From Flavobacteriaceae bacterium CG2_30_31_66 (GTDB taxonomy: Bacteria; Bacteroidota; Bacteroidia; Flavobacteriales; Flavobacteriaceae), in assembly GCA_001873065.1 (NCBI GenBank), contig MNYM01000003.1, positions 33,332 to 97,331 of the forward strand: a DNA stretch of 64,000 nt, written 5' to 3'. Below the pieces are notes generated by a model, which was not told the DNA's origin, searched no databases, and saw only the letters and a list, made by a program, of their open reading frames with translations. Below, in pieces: positions 27,695 to 41,263 of this stretch (the stretch's first letter is position 1; every line of letters begins with the position of its first letter). The position numbers were made by a program, and so were the translations under genes.

Positions 27695-28713
27695 TTTTTT
27701 AAGATATAAATGCGTGCATAATCTATTTCGTACGTTCTTGGAAAAGTTGTTTTTGCTAATTTTTCTGCATCTGGATGAGGTTTTCCACCCACAGCCAAGT
27801 TGAGCCAAAAGTTGCAAGTATTTCCTTTGAACGGAAATTCTCTCACAGAAGTATCTTCATTTTTAGTATCCAATGCAATTCTTGACATGAAAACTTCATC
27901 CAAATAGACTGATAAATAGGTTCCATCACCAATCAATTTCCAAGTATGATATTTTTGCAACCAATTTGGGTCGTTTTTAAAACCAATGGCTTTTCCTTCA
28001 ATAATATTTTTGATGTAGGAATTTGGATTGTTTTCTTCTTTATTGCCAGTCCATTTTACTCCTTTTTTTCCTTTGACAGCAAAGTTCGCCATCAATCTTT
28101 CTGAGTAATATTCCATAATATCAATTTCACCTCCATGAGGCCAAGGACCATTTCCTGTGGTCCAAAATGCTGGCCAAACTCCATAATCTTCATCACCACC
28201 AGTTTGTAAAGGTAATTTTGCACGCATAATCATTAGAATAGAATCGTATTTTTGATGATAGGCTGTTTGGGTGATAAAACTTGCAGATGTGTACGCTGCA
28301 AATGGTCTATTTGTATTCCAATTCTTGCTATTTTCAATATAATTCGGATTTTGAATTTGTTCTTTTTTAGCGGTAATTACAAGTCTTCCATCACTACAAA
28401 ATCCATTTTCTGCCTGATACCATTGGTGTTCGTTGTTTCTTACAAATCCAGTTTCAGCTCTCCAAAATTCAGTTTTCATAGCGCCTTCATGATTGAATTC
28501 GTCATGAAATACCAATTGATATCCATTGATTTCTTGCACAGGTTCGCTAAAATCTGGTAGATATGGATTGATTTCTTTCAAGTTTTTCGTTTTTTGTATT
28601 TTCGAAGTTGAATTTATTTGAGTGTTTTTACACCCAACAAATAGTAAAATTGTTGTAGTAATTAGAAATACTCGAAATTTTTTATTGATATAAGACATAC
28701 TTTTTTTATTCAT
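27691..28713 (-). CDS. GH16 endo-glycanase lipoprotein (GH16_3-like)
   Basis: This 340-residue lipoprotein (signal ending FVGC) may start at Met1 or Met6 (28698). It is a beta-jelly-roll glycanase with the catalytic ExDxxE motif GGEIDIMEYY: nucleophile Glu196, Asp198 and acid/base Glu201. YQLVFHDEFN, GVWPAFWTTG and WLNLAVGG are typical GH16 strands. The family includes laminarinases, agarases, porphyranases and endo-beta-1,3-galactanases. Its stop codon overlaps the start of the GH43_24-like exo-beta-1,3-galactanase (ATGA). That coupling favours endo-beta-1,3-galactanase over laminarinase, as inference. Confidence 0.85.
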   Translation of the reverse strand: MNKKSMSYINKKFRVFLITTTILLFVGCKNTQINSTSKIQKTKNLKEINPYLPDFSEPVQEINGYQLVFHDEFNHEGAMKTEFWRAETGFVRNNEHQWYQAENGFCSDGRLVITAKKEQIQNPNYIENSKNWNTNRPFAAYTSASFITQTAYHQKYDSILMIMRAKLPLQTGGDEDYGVWPAFWTTGNGPWPHGGEIDIMEYYSERLMANFAVKGKKGVKWTGNKEENNPNSYIKNIIEGKAIGFKNDPNWLQKYHTWKLIGDGTYLSVYLDEVFMSRIALDTKNEDTSVREFPFKGNTCNFWLNLAVGGKPHPDAEKLAKTTFPRTYEIDYARIYILKK

Positions 28714-28737
28714 TTTAAGGTTTTTTCTAATTGAAAA

Positions 28738-30771
28738 TCAATTCAAATTCCAAATGACTTCGTCTTTTAATTTGGTATCTTTTGATACTATTTTGATGGT
28801 GTTTTTTCCTTTTTTCAGTTCAATATTGTCAAAAGTGATGATATTAATTTCTGAGGTTAGTTTTTTCTCACTTATTTTTTTGTTATTCAAATATAAAATT
28901 ACGCTTTTGCAATTGGTATATACCTTTACAAATGTATTTGCTTCCGTTCTTTGTTGGTTTCTTCTTTCTGCAATGTAAACCATGGGTTCTGGGTTCCAAT
29001 TGGCTTTATAAAAATAAAAAGCGTCTTTTTTGGTGTTGCGATCATAGGTCATTAAACCCTTGTGATTTAGTGAAGGAATTCCTCCTCTGTTCCACACATT
29101 TACAGAAAAATTAAACATACACCAAACGTATGTTCCCCAAACGTAAGGACGGTCTTTAAAGATTTTCCAAGTGATTTCATGGTAGTTTGTTTGTTCCATT
29201 TCAGGAAAATAATCACCCACAGGTTTTTCTAATCTACGAGCATCTTGATGATAAATATTACCTCCAATTCCATATTCGCTAATTGCCAAAGGTCGTTCAG
29301 GAAAATTTTTATGAGAGGCATCTAACCAAGTTCCCATATCGTTATAAGTGCCATAATACCATCCAAAATATTTATTCCAAGCTTGTAAATCTGTGATGTT
29401 TCCCATGTTAGAAGTCATGTCTTTGTCGCTTGCTGAAATGGTTGGTCTTGAAGGGTCTAATGTTTTGGCAAGTTTCACTAATTCTTTGGTAAGCAATACA
29501 CAAGGCTCATCAGGACTTTTATTGGCACGAACTTCGTTCCAAATTCCCCAGACAAAAACACTTGGGTGATTGTAATTTTGAAGAATTAATTCGGTTAATT
29601 GTTGGGTTGCATTTTCATTTTCACGGCCACTATAATCGTGTACAAATGGAATTTCGGTCCAAACAAGTATTCCTTTTTCATTCGCCAATTCGTACACAAT
29701 ATTTGAATGTTGATAATGTGCAGTTCTCAAAGTAGTGATGCCTAATTCATTTAGATAATTAAAATCTTCAATATGTTGTTTTTTGGTTAACGCAGGTCCT
29801 GTATTTTTCCAATCTTCGTGCATGTTAACACCATAAAGTTTGTATGGTTTTTCATTCAAAATAAAGCCTTTATTGGCATCAAAAGAAAAAGTTCTAAATC
29901 CGAAGTTTTGCGTTACTACATCTTTTTCATTTCCTGAAATCAGCGATATTTCTACTGAATATAAATGTGGATTTTCTCTTCCGTTCCATAAAATTGGATT
30001 TGAAATAGAAATGTTAGATGCAATGATTTTTTCTGTGGAATTCAGTTCAATTTCCTCAGATTTTGTTGCCACATTTTCTCCAAGATTATTTTTTATATTG
30101 ATATTCAACAACGCTTTACTTGCCTTTGATTTGTTTGAAATATGAATTCTAATTTCTAATACACCTTTGTTTTTTGTTACTTCTTTTTGTTCTAAAAATA
30201 CACCTGATGAAGCATGAAAAATAGGAGAGATGGCTAGTCTAGGAGTACTAAAAATTTGTACAGGTCTGTAAATCCCTCCATAATGATTGAATAATTTGTC
30301 GTTAACAGGAATGCGTTTAAAATTAGGTTCATTGCTTACCATTACAGCAATCAGATTTTCCTGATTTACGTTGATTTCATTGGTAATTTCATAACAAAAT
30401 GCGGCATAACCACCCAAATGTTTATTGATTCTCTTCTCATTTACAAAAATTTCAGCTTCATGTCCAACAGCCTCAAAACGAATAAAAATTCGTTCGTTTT
30501 GCATTGAAATTGGAATGTGAACTTTTGTTCTATACCAGCTTTCACTTCTATAATAACCCACATTTTCGATGGCATCCATCGAAAAAGTATGAGGTATTTT
30601 CACTGGTTCAAAATCAGCATCATTAAAGTTAATTTTTTGTGCATTGTAAAATTTTCCTTTTTTAAAACTCCAATCTTTTAGTGAAATTTGTTCTCTATTT
30701 TCTAAGCTTTTCACTTGAGAAAAGGAACTAATTGCTCCAAAAAAAAGAATTGTAATAAGGTGTTTTATCAT
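28738..30771 (-). CDS. GH2 glycosidase, 677 residues
   Basis: This is a GH2 retaining exo-glycosidase, probably a beta-galactosidase or beta-glucuronidase. The signal peptide ends SSFSQ. The sugar-binding domain, Ig-like domain and TIM barrel follow in order. GVNMHEDW opens the barrel, GIWNEVR carries acid/base Glu413 and AISEYGIGG carries nucleophile Glu499. A short C-terminal Ig-like extension (about 595-677) resembles the module after the barrel in many Bacteroidota GH2. It is 8 bp behind the large LacZ-type GH2 and 24 bp before GH16, so these are one transcript. GlcA caps arabinogalactan side chains, which makes beta-glucuronidase an attractive but unproven assignment. Confidence 0.88.
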   Translation of the reverse strand: MIKHLITILFFGAISSFSQVKSLENREQISLKDWSFKKGKFYNAQKINFNDADFEPVKIPHTFSMDAIENVGYYRSESWYRTKVHIPISMQNERIFIRFEAVGHEAEIFVNEKRINKHLGGYAAFCYEITNEINVNQENLIAVMVSNEPNFKRIPVNDKLFNHYGGIYRPVQIFSTPRLAISPIFHASSGVFLEQKEVTKNKGVLEIRIHISNKSKASKALLNINIKNNLGENVATKSEEIELNSTEKIIASNISISNPILWNGRENPHLYSVEISLISGNEKDVVTQNFGFRTFSFDANKGFILNEKPYKLYGVNMHEDWKNTGPALTKKQHIEDFNYLNELGITTLRTAHYQHSNIVYELANEKGILVWTEIPFVHDYSGRENENATQQLTELILQNYNHPSVFVWGIWNEVRANKSPDEPCVLLTKELVKLAKTLDPSRPTISASDKDMTSNMGNITDLQAWNKYFGWYYGTYNDMGTWLDASHKNFPERPLAISEYGIGGNIYHQDARRLEKPVGDYFPEMEQTNYHEITWKIFKDRPYVWGTYVWCMFNFSVNVWNRGGIPSLNHKGLMTYDRNTKKDAFYFYKANWNPEPMVYIAERRNQQRTEANTFVKVYTNCKSVILYLNNKKISEKKLTSEINIITFDNIELKKGKNTIKIVSKDTKLKDEVIWNLN

Positions 30772-30779
30772 TTTCTAAA

Positions 30780-33968
<3,189 letters not shown>

Positions 33969-34892
33969 TTATTTTATAAATTGATTTAGTTGCAACCATT
34001 TTTCACAATGAGTTGTCCAAAATTTGCTGGTAGCATCTTTTCCCAATCCAAAACCATGACCTCCTTTTTGATACAAATGCATTTCAGAAATCACGTTGTT
34101 TTTTTTTAATTCTAAAAAGTATTGCAAACTATTTTCCATAGGCACACTTTTATCATCAATGGCATGTACAAAAAATGCGGGAGGCGTTTCAGCATTGATT
34201 AATTTCTCAGTAGAAAACTGTTCAATAAGTTCATCAGTAGCAGGATTTCCAAGAAGTTTATTTCTAGAACCTTTGTGTGTAATTTCAGAATTCATCGAAA
34301 TCACAGGATAAATCAACAATGAAAAATTAGGTTTTGCGCTAATAGTATCTTTAGATTGATATGTTTTTTCATCATATTTTGTGGATAAAGTAGCTGCTAA
34401 ATGTCCTCCAGCAGAAAATCCAATAATTCCGATTTTGTTAGCATCTAATTGCCATTTTTCAGCATTTCTTCTGATATATCTTACAGATTCTTGAGCATCT
34501 TGTAAAGGACCAATAGATTTATTTTCCATAATTTCATCACTCGGCAATCTGTATTTCAACACAAAAGCAGTGATATCTATTGAGTTGAACCATTCAGCCG
34601 TTTTATAGCCTTCTTTGTTGATGGCGAGATATTGATAACCTCCACCAGGACAGATAATTACGGAAGTTCCATTTGGTTTTTCAGGAACAAAAACAGTCAA
34701 TGTTGGATTGGAAACTTTTCCAACTCTATCCATTTTTTCATCATGAAATTCTTCATAATCAGTAGCCTTTATTGAGTTAGGAACTCCGTTTTTCCAGAGT
34801 TCAATGACTTCGTTTTGCGCACTCAAATAGGTATTCATAAAAACAATTAGAATAAAAAGGGCGAGTTTGTTAAATTTATTTTTTGATATCAT
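33969..34892 (-). CDS. Alpha/beta-hydrolase carbohydrate esterase
   Basis: This 307-residue exported esterase starts at 34892, where the ATG opens a signal peptide (LALFILIVFMNTYLSAQ) 4 bp behind the SASA gene; the frame continues upstream to 35006 but only inside that gene. The oxyanion segment ICPGGGYQYLA and the nucleophile elbow GFSAGGH are typical of the esterase/lipase branch used on acylated glycans. AIDDKSVP supplies the Asp and GGHGFGLG the His. It should remove acetyl or larger acyl groups from the glycan. It pairs with the neighbouring SGNH-type esterase. The ester type is unknown. Confidence 0.85.
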   Translation of the reverse strand: MISKNKFNKLALFILIVFMNTYLSAQNEVIELWKNGVPNSIKATDYEEFHDEKMDRVGKVSNPTLTVFVPEKPNGTSVIICPGGGYQYLAINKEGYKTAEWFNSIDITAFVLKYRLPSDEIMENKSIGPLQDAQESVRYIRRNAEKWQLDANKIGIIGFSAGGHLAATLSTKYDEKTYQSKDTISAKPNFSLLIYPVISMNSEITHKGSRNKLLGNPATDELIEQFSTEKLINAETPPAFFVHAIDDKSVPMENSLQYFLELKKNNVISEMHLYQKGGHGFGLGKDATSKFWTTHCEKWLQLNQFIK

Positions 34893-34896
34893 ACTA

Positions 34897-36354
34897 TTAT
34901 TTATTTTCTGCATTTGTTGCGTCATTCCATTCGTCAGTTCTAAAAGAAGAAAGTGGTAAAAGGACATTGTCAAAAAGACTTGCCTGTACAAAATTTCGCC
35001 AAGCATATCTCACAGCCACTGGATTTGGAACTTTTTCACTATAAACGTGTACTAATTTTCTATTCACAATTTTTGCCTCTGCAGGATAAAAAACTTTGTC
35101 TTCACCAGCAATTTCAAAATCTTTCAAAGTATCAAATGCATACAAACCCAAATCAATATTTTTAAATGTAAGTTCAATTTGGTTATTTTTAATTTCCAAT
35201 GATTTATAGGTTGGAGAAAGATATTTTACAGCCTTCATGCCATAGGTTTGGTTGAGTGCATTCATCAACAATCGGTCAGCTACTTCCTTTTTCTTTGGTG
35301 GATGAATGGAAGTCGCATCGCCTAAATCTAACGTAATGGCAATGCCAGAATTTGGAATTAAATCCAAACAATCTAGTTGTGCTTCCCGAATAAAAGCTGA
35401 ATTTTTTGATACTTCAAATTGATTATTTCCTCCATAGTTGAAAGGGGCAATTTGTGTATAATAAAAAGGGAAATCTCCAATATTCCATTTTGCTCTCCAA
35501 TCTTTTACCATGGCTGGAAATAGTTTTTTATACTCTTCAGGTTTGCCACGATTGTTTTCACCTTGATACCAAATGGCGCCTTTTATTTTATAATTCATCA
35601 AAGGATGAATCATCGCATTAAACAAAACGGTTGGAATGATGTTTGGTTTTACTGAAATATCAACTTTCTCTAAATCAACCGTTTGAAATTCGCTTAAAGA
35701 CTCATTGCTCATCCAAGCTTCCACAGAACTTCCGCCCCAAGAAGAGTGAATCAATCCAACTGGAACGTCTAAAATTTCTTGTAACTGTTGACCAAAGAAA
35801 TAGGCAACTGCACTAAAATTAGCGACTGTCTCAGGGGTTGTTGTTTTCCAACTATTGTTCTTTCCTAAGTTCTTTTGAGGTGTTTTTGAGCCCTTTCTTT
35901 CAACCGTAAATAATCGTAAATTATCATTTGTACCATGCATAATGGCTTGTGCGGAGCCAAATGTTGGTTGCCCTTCAAATCCTTTTACAGGCATTTGCAT
36001 ATTGGATTGTCCAGAGCACAACCAAACTTCGCCAAACAAAATGTTGACTAAAGTAATATTTGAATTTTTACTTTTGATGTTGACAGTTTGAGGCGCTTTT
36101 GAATCTGTTGTTGCAACTTCCACTTTCCAAGTGCCATCGCTGTTTGCAGTAACGTTTATTTTACTTTTTGTCCATGAAGTTTTGATGGTAATTTTTTCAG
36201 TAGGGGCAGCCCAACCCCAAAGATTGATGGTGGTGTTTTGTTGCAATACCATGTTTGAAGAGACAATTTCGGGTAATTTTATTTGAGCGTTTATGGAAAA
36301 AACGAATAGAAAACACAAATAGAAAATGGATTTAATTTTTAATAGTTTTATCAT
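34897..36354 (-). CDS. Sialate O-acetylesterase-type carbohydrate esterase
   Basis: This 485-residue exported protein of the SASA family removes O-acetyl groups from sugars. The signal peptide ends SINAQ. VSSNMVLQQNTTINLWGWA is the usual N-terminal Ig-like start. LCSGQSNMQMPV holds the SGNH nucleophile Ser, GLIHSSWGGSSVEAWMS follows, WYQGENN is block III-like, and the late SIHPPKKKEVADR carries the His. Family members act on many acetylated glycans, not only sialate, and no sialic-acid genes are present here. It lies between two catabolic genes with gaps of 4 and 17 bp. The substrate is probably the acetylated galactan of this PUL. Confidence 0.88.
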   Translation of the reverse strand: MIKLLKIKSIFYLCFLFVFSINAQIKLPEIVSSNMVLQQNTTINLWGWAAPTEKITIKTSWTKSKINVTANSDGTWKVEVATTDSKAPQTVNIKSKNSNITLVNILFGEVWLCSGQSNMQMPVKGFEGQPTFGSAQAIMHGTNDNLRLFTVERKGSKTPQKNLGKNNSWKTTTPETVANFSAVAYFFGQQLQEILDVPVGLIHSSWGGSSVEAWMSNESLSEFQTVDLEKVDISVKPNIIPTVLFNAMIHPLMNYKIKGAIWYQGENNRGKPEEYKKLFPAMVKDWRAKWNIGDFPFYYTQIAPFNYGGNNQFEVSKNSAFIREAQLDCLDLIPNSGIAITLDLGDATSIHPPKKKEVADRLLMNALNQTYGMKAVKYLSPTYKSLEIKNNQIELTFKNIDLGLYAFDTLKDFEIAGEDKVFYPAEAKIVNRKLVHVYSEKVPNPVAVRYAWRNFVQASLFDNVLLPLSSFRTDEWNDATNAENK

Positions 36355-36371
36355 TAGAGATTATGGTTAAA

Positions 36372-38954
36372 TTATTGATTGATTTTTGAGACAACTTCGG
36401 CTGTCCATTCACTTGCAAATCCCCATTGTTTGATGGCTCGCATGCGGAAATATACTGTTTTTTCTTGAGGGAGATTTGGAATATTTAGTACGCCTTTAAC
36501 TTTGGTTGTAACTTTATGATTATAGTTATTGGGTTCAAAACCGTATTCTACTTCAAACAAATAATCTGTAGGTAAAACAGTATAACCAATAAATAAACTT
36601 TCTTTAACTCGCTTAATATCCCAAATAACAGGAGGCAGTTCACTCTCGTTTAGTTTGATTTTCAACGAATCTGAAGAATCACTTTTTCCAAAATTATTTT
36701 CAGAGAAAAGCTGAACTTGGATCGGTTTTGAAGGAACTAATTTATTGTTTTTTATGTCTATAAAGTTATTAATGGTTTTTGCAGAGGTATAGATGGAGTC
36801 GTCTTGCTGGTATTTTAAATAATATTCGTTTCCCGTTGTTGAGTTATCAAACAGTATTCGGAATTCTTTTGATGACGTGTAGATTTTTTTAATTGTTGGT
36901 TTTTTTGGGTAGCTGAAGAATAGTGTTTCTTCCAAAAGTACATATCCTTGAGGATCTAAAAAAACAACTTTTATACCGTTTGTAATTTTTTTAACATCCC
37001 ATTGAAATGGAATAGAAAGAGAATCATCTCCAGGAAAAATGGTTTTTAGAACCGTATTTTCTTCTTCTTTTTCATTGAAATTTTCATCAATTAAATATTT
37101 TTTTATTTGATAGTTTCTTAAAACATTGGCAGGAATATCAAATTTACCTCTAGGTTGAATCATGATTTCTGCTTTCCCTTTGGTCTTATCCAAGTTTGAA
37201 ATTTTTAAACTACTGATGGGTGCAAATTCTTTTTGGAGTTCAAAGAATGCTCTTTTTTTACGCCTAAATGTAGTAACAACTCCCCATGTGCGATTTTGTG
37301 AGGGAGGTGTATTCCAGCCCGACAATCCATAATATGTGCTTCTGTAGTCGTTCAATGTCCATATTGAGGCTCCTAAAACATACCGTTTGTTTCGCATGGC
37401 ATTCATCATTTTTTCAATCGGAATTTTTCCTAAGTTAGGATTTTCACTATTCAAATTGTGACCAAATTCTGATACAAATACAGGTTTTTTATGATAATTC
37501 CAAGCTTTGTCAACACCACTTTCCCAGTTACCATATAGATTGATAGCAGAAATATTCGCAAATTGAATGGCATCTTCAGGATTATTTTGAGCAGAATTTG
37601 AAACGTAAATTGCCAACCTATTTGAATCGATTTTTTTTGACATTTCAATAGCACTTTTCACATATTCTTTCACTTTAGGATTGTCGATTTCTTTACCAAT
37701 TTCGTTACCCATACTCCAACCAACTACAGAGGGGTGATTGTAATGATATTCCACAATGCGTTGCAACCACTCTTTTGGCATAGGATGATTTGGATCTACC
37801 CAAGCATCTTTTCCCCATAGCCCCACTTCTTCTATGACCATGATTCCTTTTTCATCCAAATAATCTAGGTATTCTTTTGGTAAGGTTACGTGACTTAATC
37901 TGGACATTGTAGCTCCCAAACTTTTCATTAAATCCACATCTTCTTTGATGCGTTCAAAAGGCAAAGTGTTTCCTGTAAAACGATCTTCAGGAACCAAATT
38001 AAATCCAACAGGACGAATACTTTCGCCATTTAATTTTAAATGCAAACCTTCGATTTCTAATTTTCTAATTCCAAATCGATCAGAAATGCTGTGCAGCACT
38101 TTGTTATTTTCAGAAATTGAAACGGTTGATTCATACAAATTTGGAAAATCAAAATGCCACAATGCCACTTGTGATTTTGATAAATTGTGCGTCCATTTCA
38201 CTTCGTATTTTAAAGTTTTTGGGGGAATTGTTGCTTCAAGTTGACCTTCTGCAACAATGTTGTTTTCTCTTGTAATATTGATGTTGAAACGTATCTTCTT
38301 AGGTTCATTACTCACATTACTTGTTACGATTTTCAAGGTTACATTTGCAGTTCCTTTTTTCAAATCAGGAACGGCATCAATGTGTTGAAATTCGATTCTT
38401 GTAGTGGGCGTAATTTCTAGCCAAACTGGTCTGCGAATGCCTCCCCAACTCCAAAAAGCACCTTTTCTGAAGACATTATTTGCTAAAACCGTAATCCGAT
38501 TTTCTTCACCAAATTTGATATAATTTGAAATATTGAAATGAAAAGGCAAATACCCAAAGTGATTTTCGCCAACAAAATTTCCATTAATCCAAACTTTTGC
38601 ATCGTTATAAACCGATTGAAAAATGAGCCGAATTTGCTGATTTTCTACTGATTTATCGACTTTAAAAGTCCTTGAATACCAAGCATCGCCTGCATATTCT
38701 GCATATTCATTTACCAAATCCCAATTGCCCGGAACCTTCATTTTATCCCAGGAAGCTGTGTCTAAATTTTCATTTTGCCAACCTGATTTTTCGCCTTGAG
38801 AATAAGGGTCAATTTTAAAATTCCATGAACCGTTTAGAAATTCTTTTGGAATGTTTTGAGAATATCCTAAGTTCATAAAAACTAAAAACAGCATTCCATT
38901 TAAAAAATGAATTTTAGTAGAAAGTTTTTGAAATTTGACGAATTGATGTAACAT
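36372..38954 (-). CDS. GH2 glycosidase with C-terminal fibronectin-like modules, 860 residues
   Basis: This is an exported GH2 enzyme. The N-terminus carries a signal ending LGYSQ. The sugar-binding domain starts LNGSWNFKIDPY. The barrel has RPVGFNLVPEDRF where LacZ has GVNRHEH, GWSMGNEIG with acid/base Glu418 and VSEFGHN with nucleophile Glu496. After the barrel (about 590 on) are beta-sandwich modules. The last (about 770-860, YFRMRAIKQWGFASEWT) looks like fibronectin type III. It is distant from LacZ in the barrel, so beta-glucuronidase, beta-galactosidase and beta-mannosidase are all open. It lies tightly between the SASA and oxidoreductase genes. Confidence 0.85.
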   Translation of the reverse strand: MLHQFVKFQKLSTKIHFLNGMLFLVFMNLGYSQNIPKEFLNGSWNFKIDPYSQGEKSGWQNENLDTASWDKMKVPGNWDLVNEYAEYAGDAWYSRTFKVDKSVENQQIRLIFQSVYNDAKVWINGNFVGENHFGYLPFHFNISNYIKFGEENRITVLANNVFRKGAFWSWGGIRRPVWLEITPTTRIEFQHIDAVPDLKKGTANVTLKIVTSNVSNEPKKIRFNINITRENNIVAEGQLEATIPPKTLKYEVKWTHNLSKSQVALWHFDFPNLYESTVSISENNKVLHSISDRFGIRKLEIEGLHLKLNGESIRPVGFNLVPEDRFTGNTLPFERIKEDVDLMKSLGATMSRLSHVTLPKEYLDYLDEKGIMVIEEVGLWGKDAWVDPNHPMPKEWLQRIVEYHYNHPSVVGWSMGNEIGKEIDNPKVKEYVKSAIEMSKKIDSNRLAIYVSNSAQNNPEDAIQFANISAINLYGNWESGVDKAWNYHKKPVFVSEFGHNLNSENPNLGKIPIEKMMNAMRNKRYVLGASIWTLNDYRSTYYGLSGWNTPPSQNRTWGVVTTFRRKKRAFFELQKEFAPISSLKISNLDKTKGKAEIMIQPRGKFDIPANVLRNYQIKKYLIDENFNEKEEENTVLKTIFPGDDSLSIPFQWDVKKITNGIKVVFLDPQGYVLLEETLFFSYPKKPTIKKIYTSSKEFRILFDNSTTGNEYYLKYQQDDSIYTSAKTINNFIDIKNNKLVPSKPIQVQLFSENNFGKSDSSDSLKIKLNESELPPVIWDIKRVKESLFIGYTVLPTDYLFEVEYGFEPNNYNHKVTTKVKGVLNIPNLPQEKTVYFRMRAIKQWGFASEWTAEVVSKINQ

Positions 38955-38974
38955 GTTTTTTGATTTTATAAATA

Positions 38975-41263
38975 TTAAAACAAAGAAATTTTAAACACAG
39001 AAACTGGAATATTTTGCTGGTTTCGTGAAAATTTAAAAGTTAATGATTTGGATTCAATTTCCTTTTCAAATTTAATTTCATTGATAGCTTGATAATTATT
39101 TTCCACTTTTTTCAATAATTTTCCTTTGTCATCCTCAATCGAATAATTGCTAACGACAAATGGAATTGTCTCTTCAGAATGTCCCATCAAAGTGCTTTCA
39201 AGTGCATGATCGTAATCACAATCAAAAAATAATTTTATGGTATTAAATGATATTACTTGATTCCAAGAAAATTGAATATTAGGATTTTCATCCTCTTTTG
39301 ACGCAATCCAAACATTGGTTTCACCTTTTGGATTTGGTCTTATTTCTGGATTAACTATATTTTCTTTTTCAAAAATCGATAAAAATGGACTTACTGAAAA
39401 AGCTAAATTTTTACCATTTGGTCTTCGTTCTGGAGTCCAAAATTCAAAACTATCAATAGCAACGTGTTTTGGTGGCTCTTGTTTGCCGTAATTAGAAACA
39501 GCTTTGTTAATTCGGTTTTGAACAGTCATAATTGCTGAACAACGCTCGTCTGAAATTCGCACTTTTATTTGTTCATTTTTCATCAAACAAACAAAGGCAT
39601 ATTGTTTTTCATCCAAAGCAATATCACTTTTAAAAGTAATTTTATGAATTCCTTTTTTCAATTGATATTCATGGGTGTTTAGAATTTTTTCTGGCGTGAA
39701 ACTTCTTTTTTCTAAGGCAATTCTCAATTGAATTTCTAAAGAAGTATCTTCTAAAGCTTCAACTTCAAAATTGAATTCGTAATTCGTTTTGGCTTCCAAA
39801 GGCAATAATTGCGATGTACTAAAAGTCAATATTTGCCAATTTTCACTTAGATTAAAACCGTTAAATTGTAATGTTGACGATACTTTTAGGGTGGCAATTT
39901 TAGTCAAATCTGATTTATCAGCAATCGAAATTCTGGGAATGCTTTGTCCTTTTCTGTTTAACTCTAATTGCAATAATTTGATGTTTTCATTTTCTGAAAC
40001 ATCACTAGGTTTCCAATTATTTTTAAAACAAAGTGCAGCAGCTTCTCCAACAGCTTGTGCACCTAATGCACAAGTAAGCATCACTCTTGTTGAACCAAAA
40101 GCCACGTGAGAAGCACTAATAATTCTGCCAGCAAGAAACAAGTTTTTAATGTCTTTGGAATAAAAACATCTGTATGGAATTTGATAAACTCCTTTAGAAT
40201 GCCATTGTGTGCACGAACTATGCTTGCTGTAAATACCATCTGCAGGATGCAAATCCATTGCCCAACCACCATGAGCAACGGCATCATAATAATCGCGTTG
40301 TTGCACAATATCTTTTTGAGAAAGCATGAAATCTCCTTCAAAACGACGTGATTCACGTTTTCCAGGAATCGTTCCAACCCATTCTAAGGTTAAGTTGGCA
40401 GCTTCTGGATATTTGCCAGAGTTTTTGATATAATCCCAAATTCCGTAAACTACTTTCCACAATTCAAATTTGATGTTTTCAGATTCGTGAATCGTGTCTA
40501 ATCTTCCTCCATATTCCACCCACCACAATCTGCAACCATGATCACCTAATTGATAATTTTTGATTCTTGGCAATTCTTCAGCATTTTTGATTGCAAAAGA
40601 AGGTGGAATATAGGAAATTGGTTGCTTCATTTCTTTGGTGTAGAAATATAAAGAATGTCCTAAAAGATTGCCATAATCTTCAATATTTGGGGCAAAACCT
40701 TCGTCAAATTCACTGCCATTTTCTGCACCCATTCTAAAAGATGCACCTGCCATAAAACCCACAATTCCATCACCTGAAGCATCACAAAAAAGTGGCGCTT
40801 CAATGCTGTAAGTTGTACTATTTTGACTACAAAAACCAACAATTCCTTTTATTTCAGCATCATTTTTTTTTGAAACTTCATATACAGCAGTGTTTAAAAG
40901 TAATGTAATGTTTTTTTCTTCATACACTTTTTCTAATAACACTGTATCCAAAATTAAAGGATTTCCTTCTTTGTTTCGTTTTAAATTATCTAATAAAATT
41001 TCGTTGATCAATCCGCCTTCACGACTCCATCTGTTGTTGTTTCCCATGTGAGAAGTCGCACCCAAACTCCAAAGTCTCACTTCGCTAGAGGCATTTCCTC
41101 CCAAAACAGGTCTGTCTTGCACTAAAACCACTTTCAATCCAGAACGAGCAGCTGAAATGGCTGCACAAACTCCGGACAAGCCACCACCAATTACGGCAAA
41201 ATCTGTTTGAAGTTGGATACTTTTAATTGCTCTAATATTTTTTACAAAATTTTCTTGAATCAT
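38975..41263 (-). CDS. FAD-dependent oxidoreductase (FAD_oxidored type) with C-terminal beta domain
   Basis: This 762-residue protein opens with a dinucleotide-binding fold (DFAVIGGGLSGVCAAISAARSG, then GGNASSEVRLW). A second conserved FAD contact lies at NLFLAGRIISASHVAFGSTRVM. It has no signal peptide and is therefore cytoplasmic. Residues about 440-762 are not part of the oxidoreductase core and look all-beta, possibly a sugar-binding module. Its start overlaps the symporter stop by 4 bp (ATGA), which argues that it acts on what that symporter imports. The substrate is unknown; oxidation of an imported sugar or sugar acid is inference. Confidence 0.82.
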   Translation of the reverse strand: MIQENFVKNIRAIKSIQLQTDFAVIGGGLSGVCAAISAARSGLKVVLVQDRPVLGGNASSEVRLWSLGATSHMGNNNRWSREGGLINEILLDNLKRNKEGNPLILDTVLLEKVYEEKNITLLLNTAVYEVSKKNDAEIKGIVGFCSQNSTTYSIEAPLFCDASGDGIVGFMAGASFRMGAENGSEFDEGFAPNIEDYGNLLGHSLYFYTKEMKQPISYIPPSFAIKNAEELPRIKNYQLGDHGCRLWWVEYGGRLDTIHESENIKFELWKVVYGIWDYIKNSGKYPEAANLTLEWVGTIPGKRESRRFEGDFMLSQKDIVQQRDYYDAVAHGGWAMDLHPADGIYSKHSSCTQWHSKGVYQIPYRCFYSKDIKNLFLAGRIISASHVAFGSTRVMLTCALGAQAVGEAAALCFKNNWKPSDVSENENIKLLQLELNRKGQSIPRISIADKSDLTKIATLKVSSTLQFNGFNLSENWQILTFSTSQLLPLEAKTNYEFNFEVEALEDTSLEIQLRIALEKRSFTPEKILNTHEYQLKKGIHKITFKSDIALDEKQYAFVCLMKNEQIKVRISDERCSAIMTVQNRINKAVSNYGKQEPPKHVAIDSFEFWTPERRPNGKNLAFSVSPFLSIFEKENIVNPEIRPNPKGETNVWIASKEDENPNIQFSWNQVISFNTIKLFFDCDYDHALESTLMGHSEETIPFVVSNYSIEDDKGKLLKKVENNYQAINEIKFEKEIESKSLTFKFSRNQQNIPVSVFKISLF

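Noticed and set aside
27695..27817. N-terminal extension of the GH43_24-like protein
   Set aside because: It would run inside the GH16 gene, and it precedes a clear signal peptide start at 27694.
34897..36354. Sialic-acid catabolism
   Set aside because: The SASA-family name suggests it, but no sialidase, NanA-type lyase or sialic-acid transporter is in the window; acetylated glycan is more likely.
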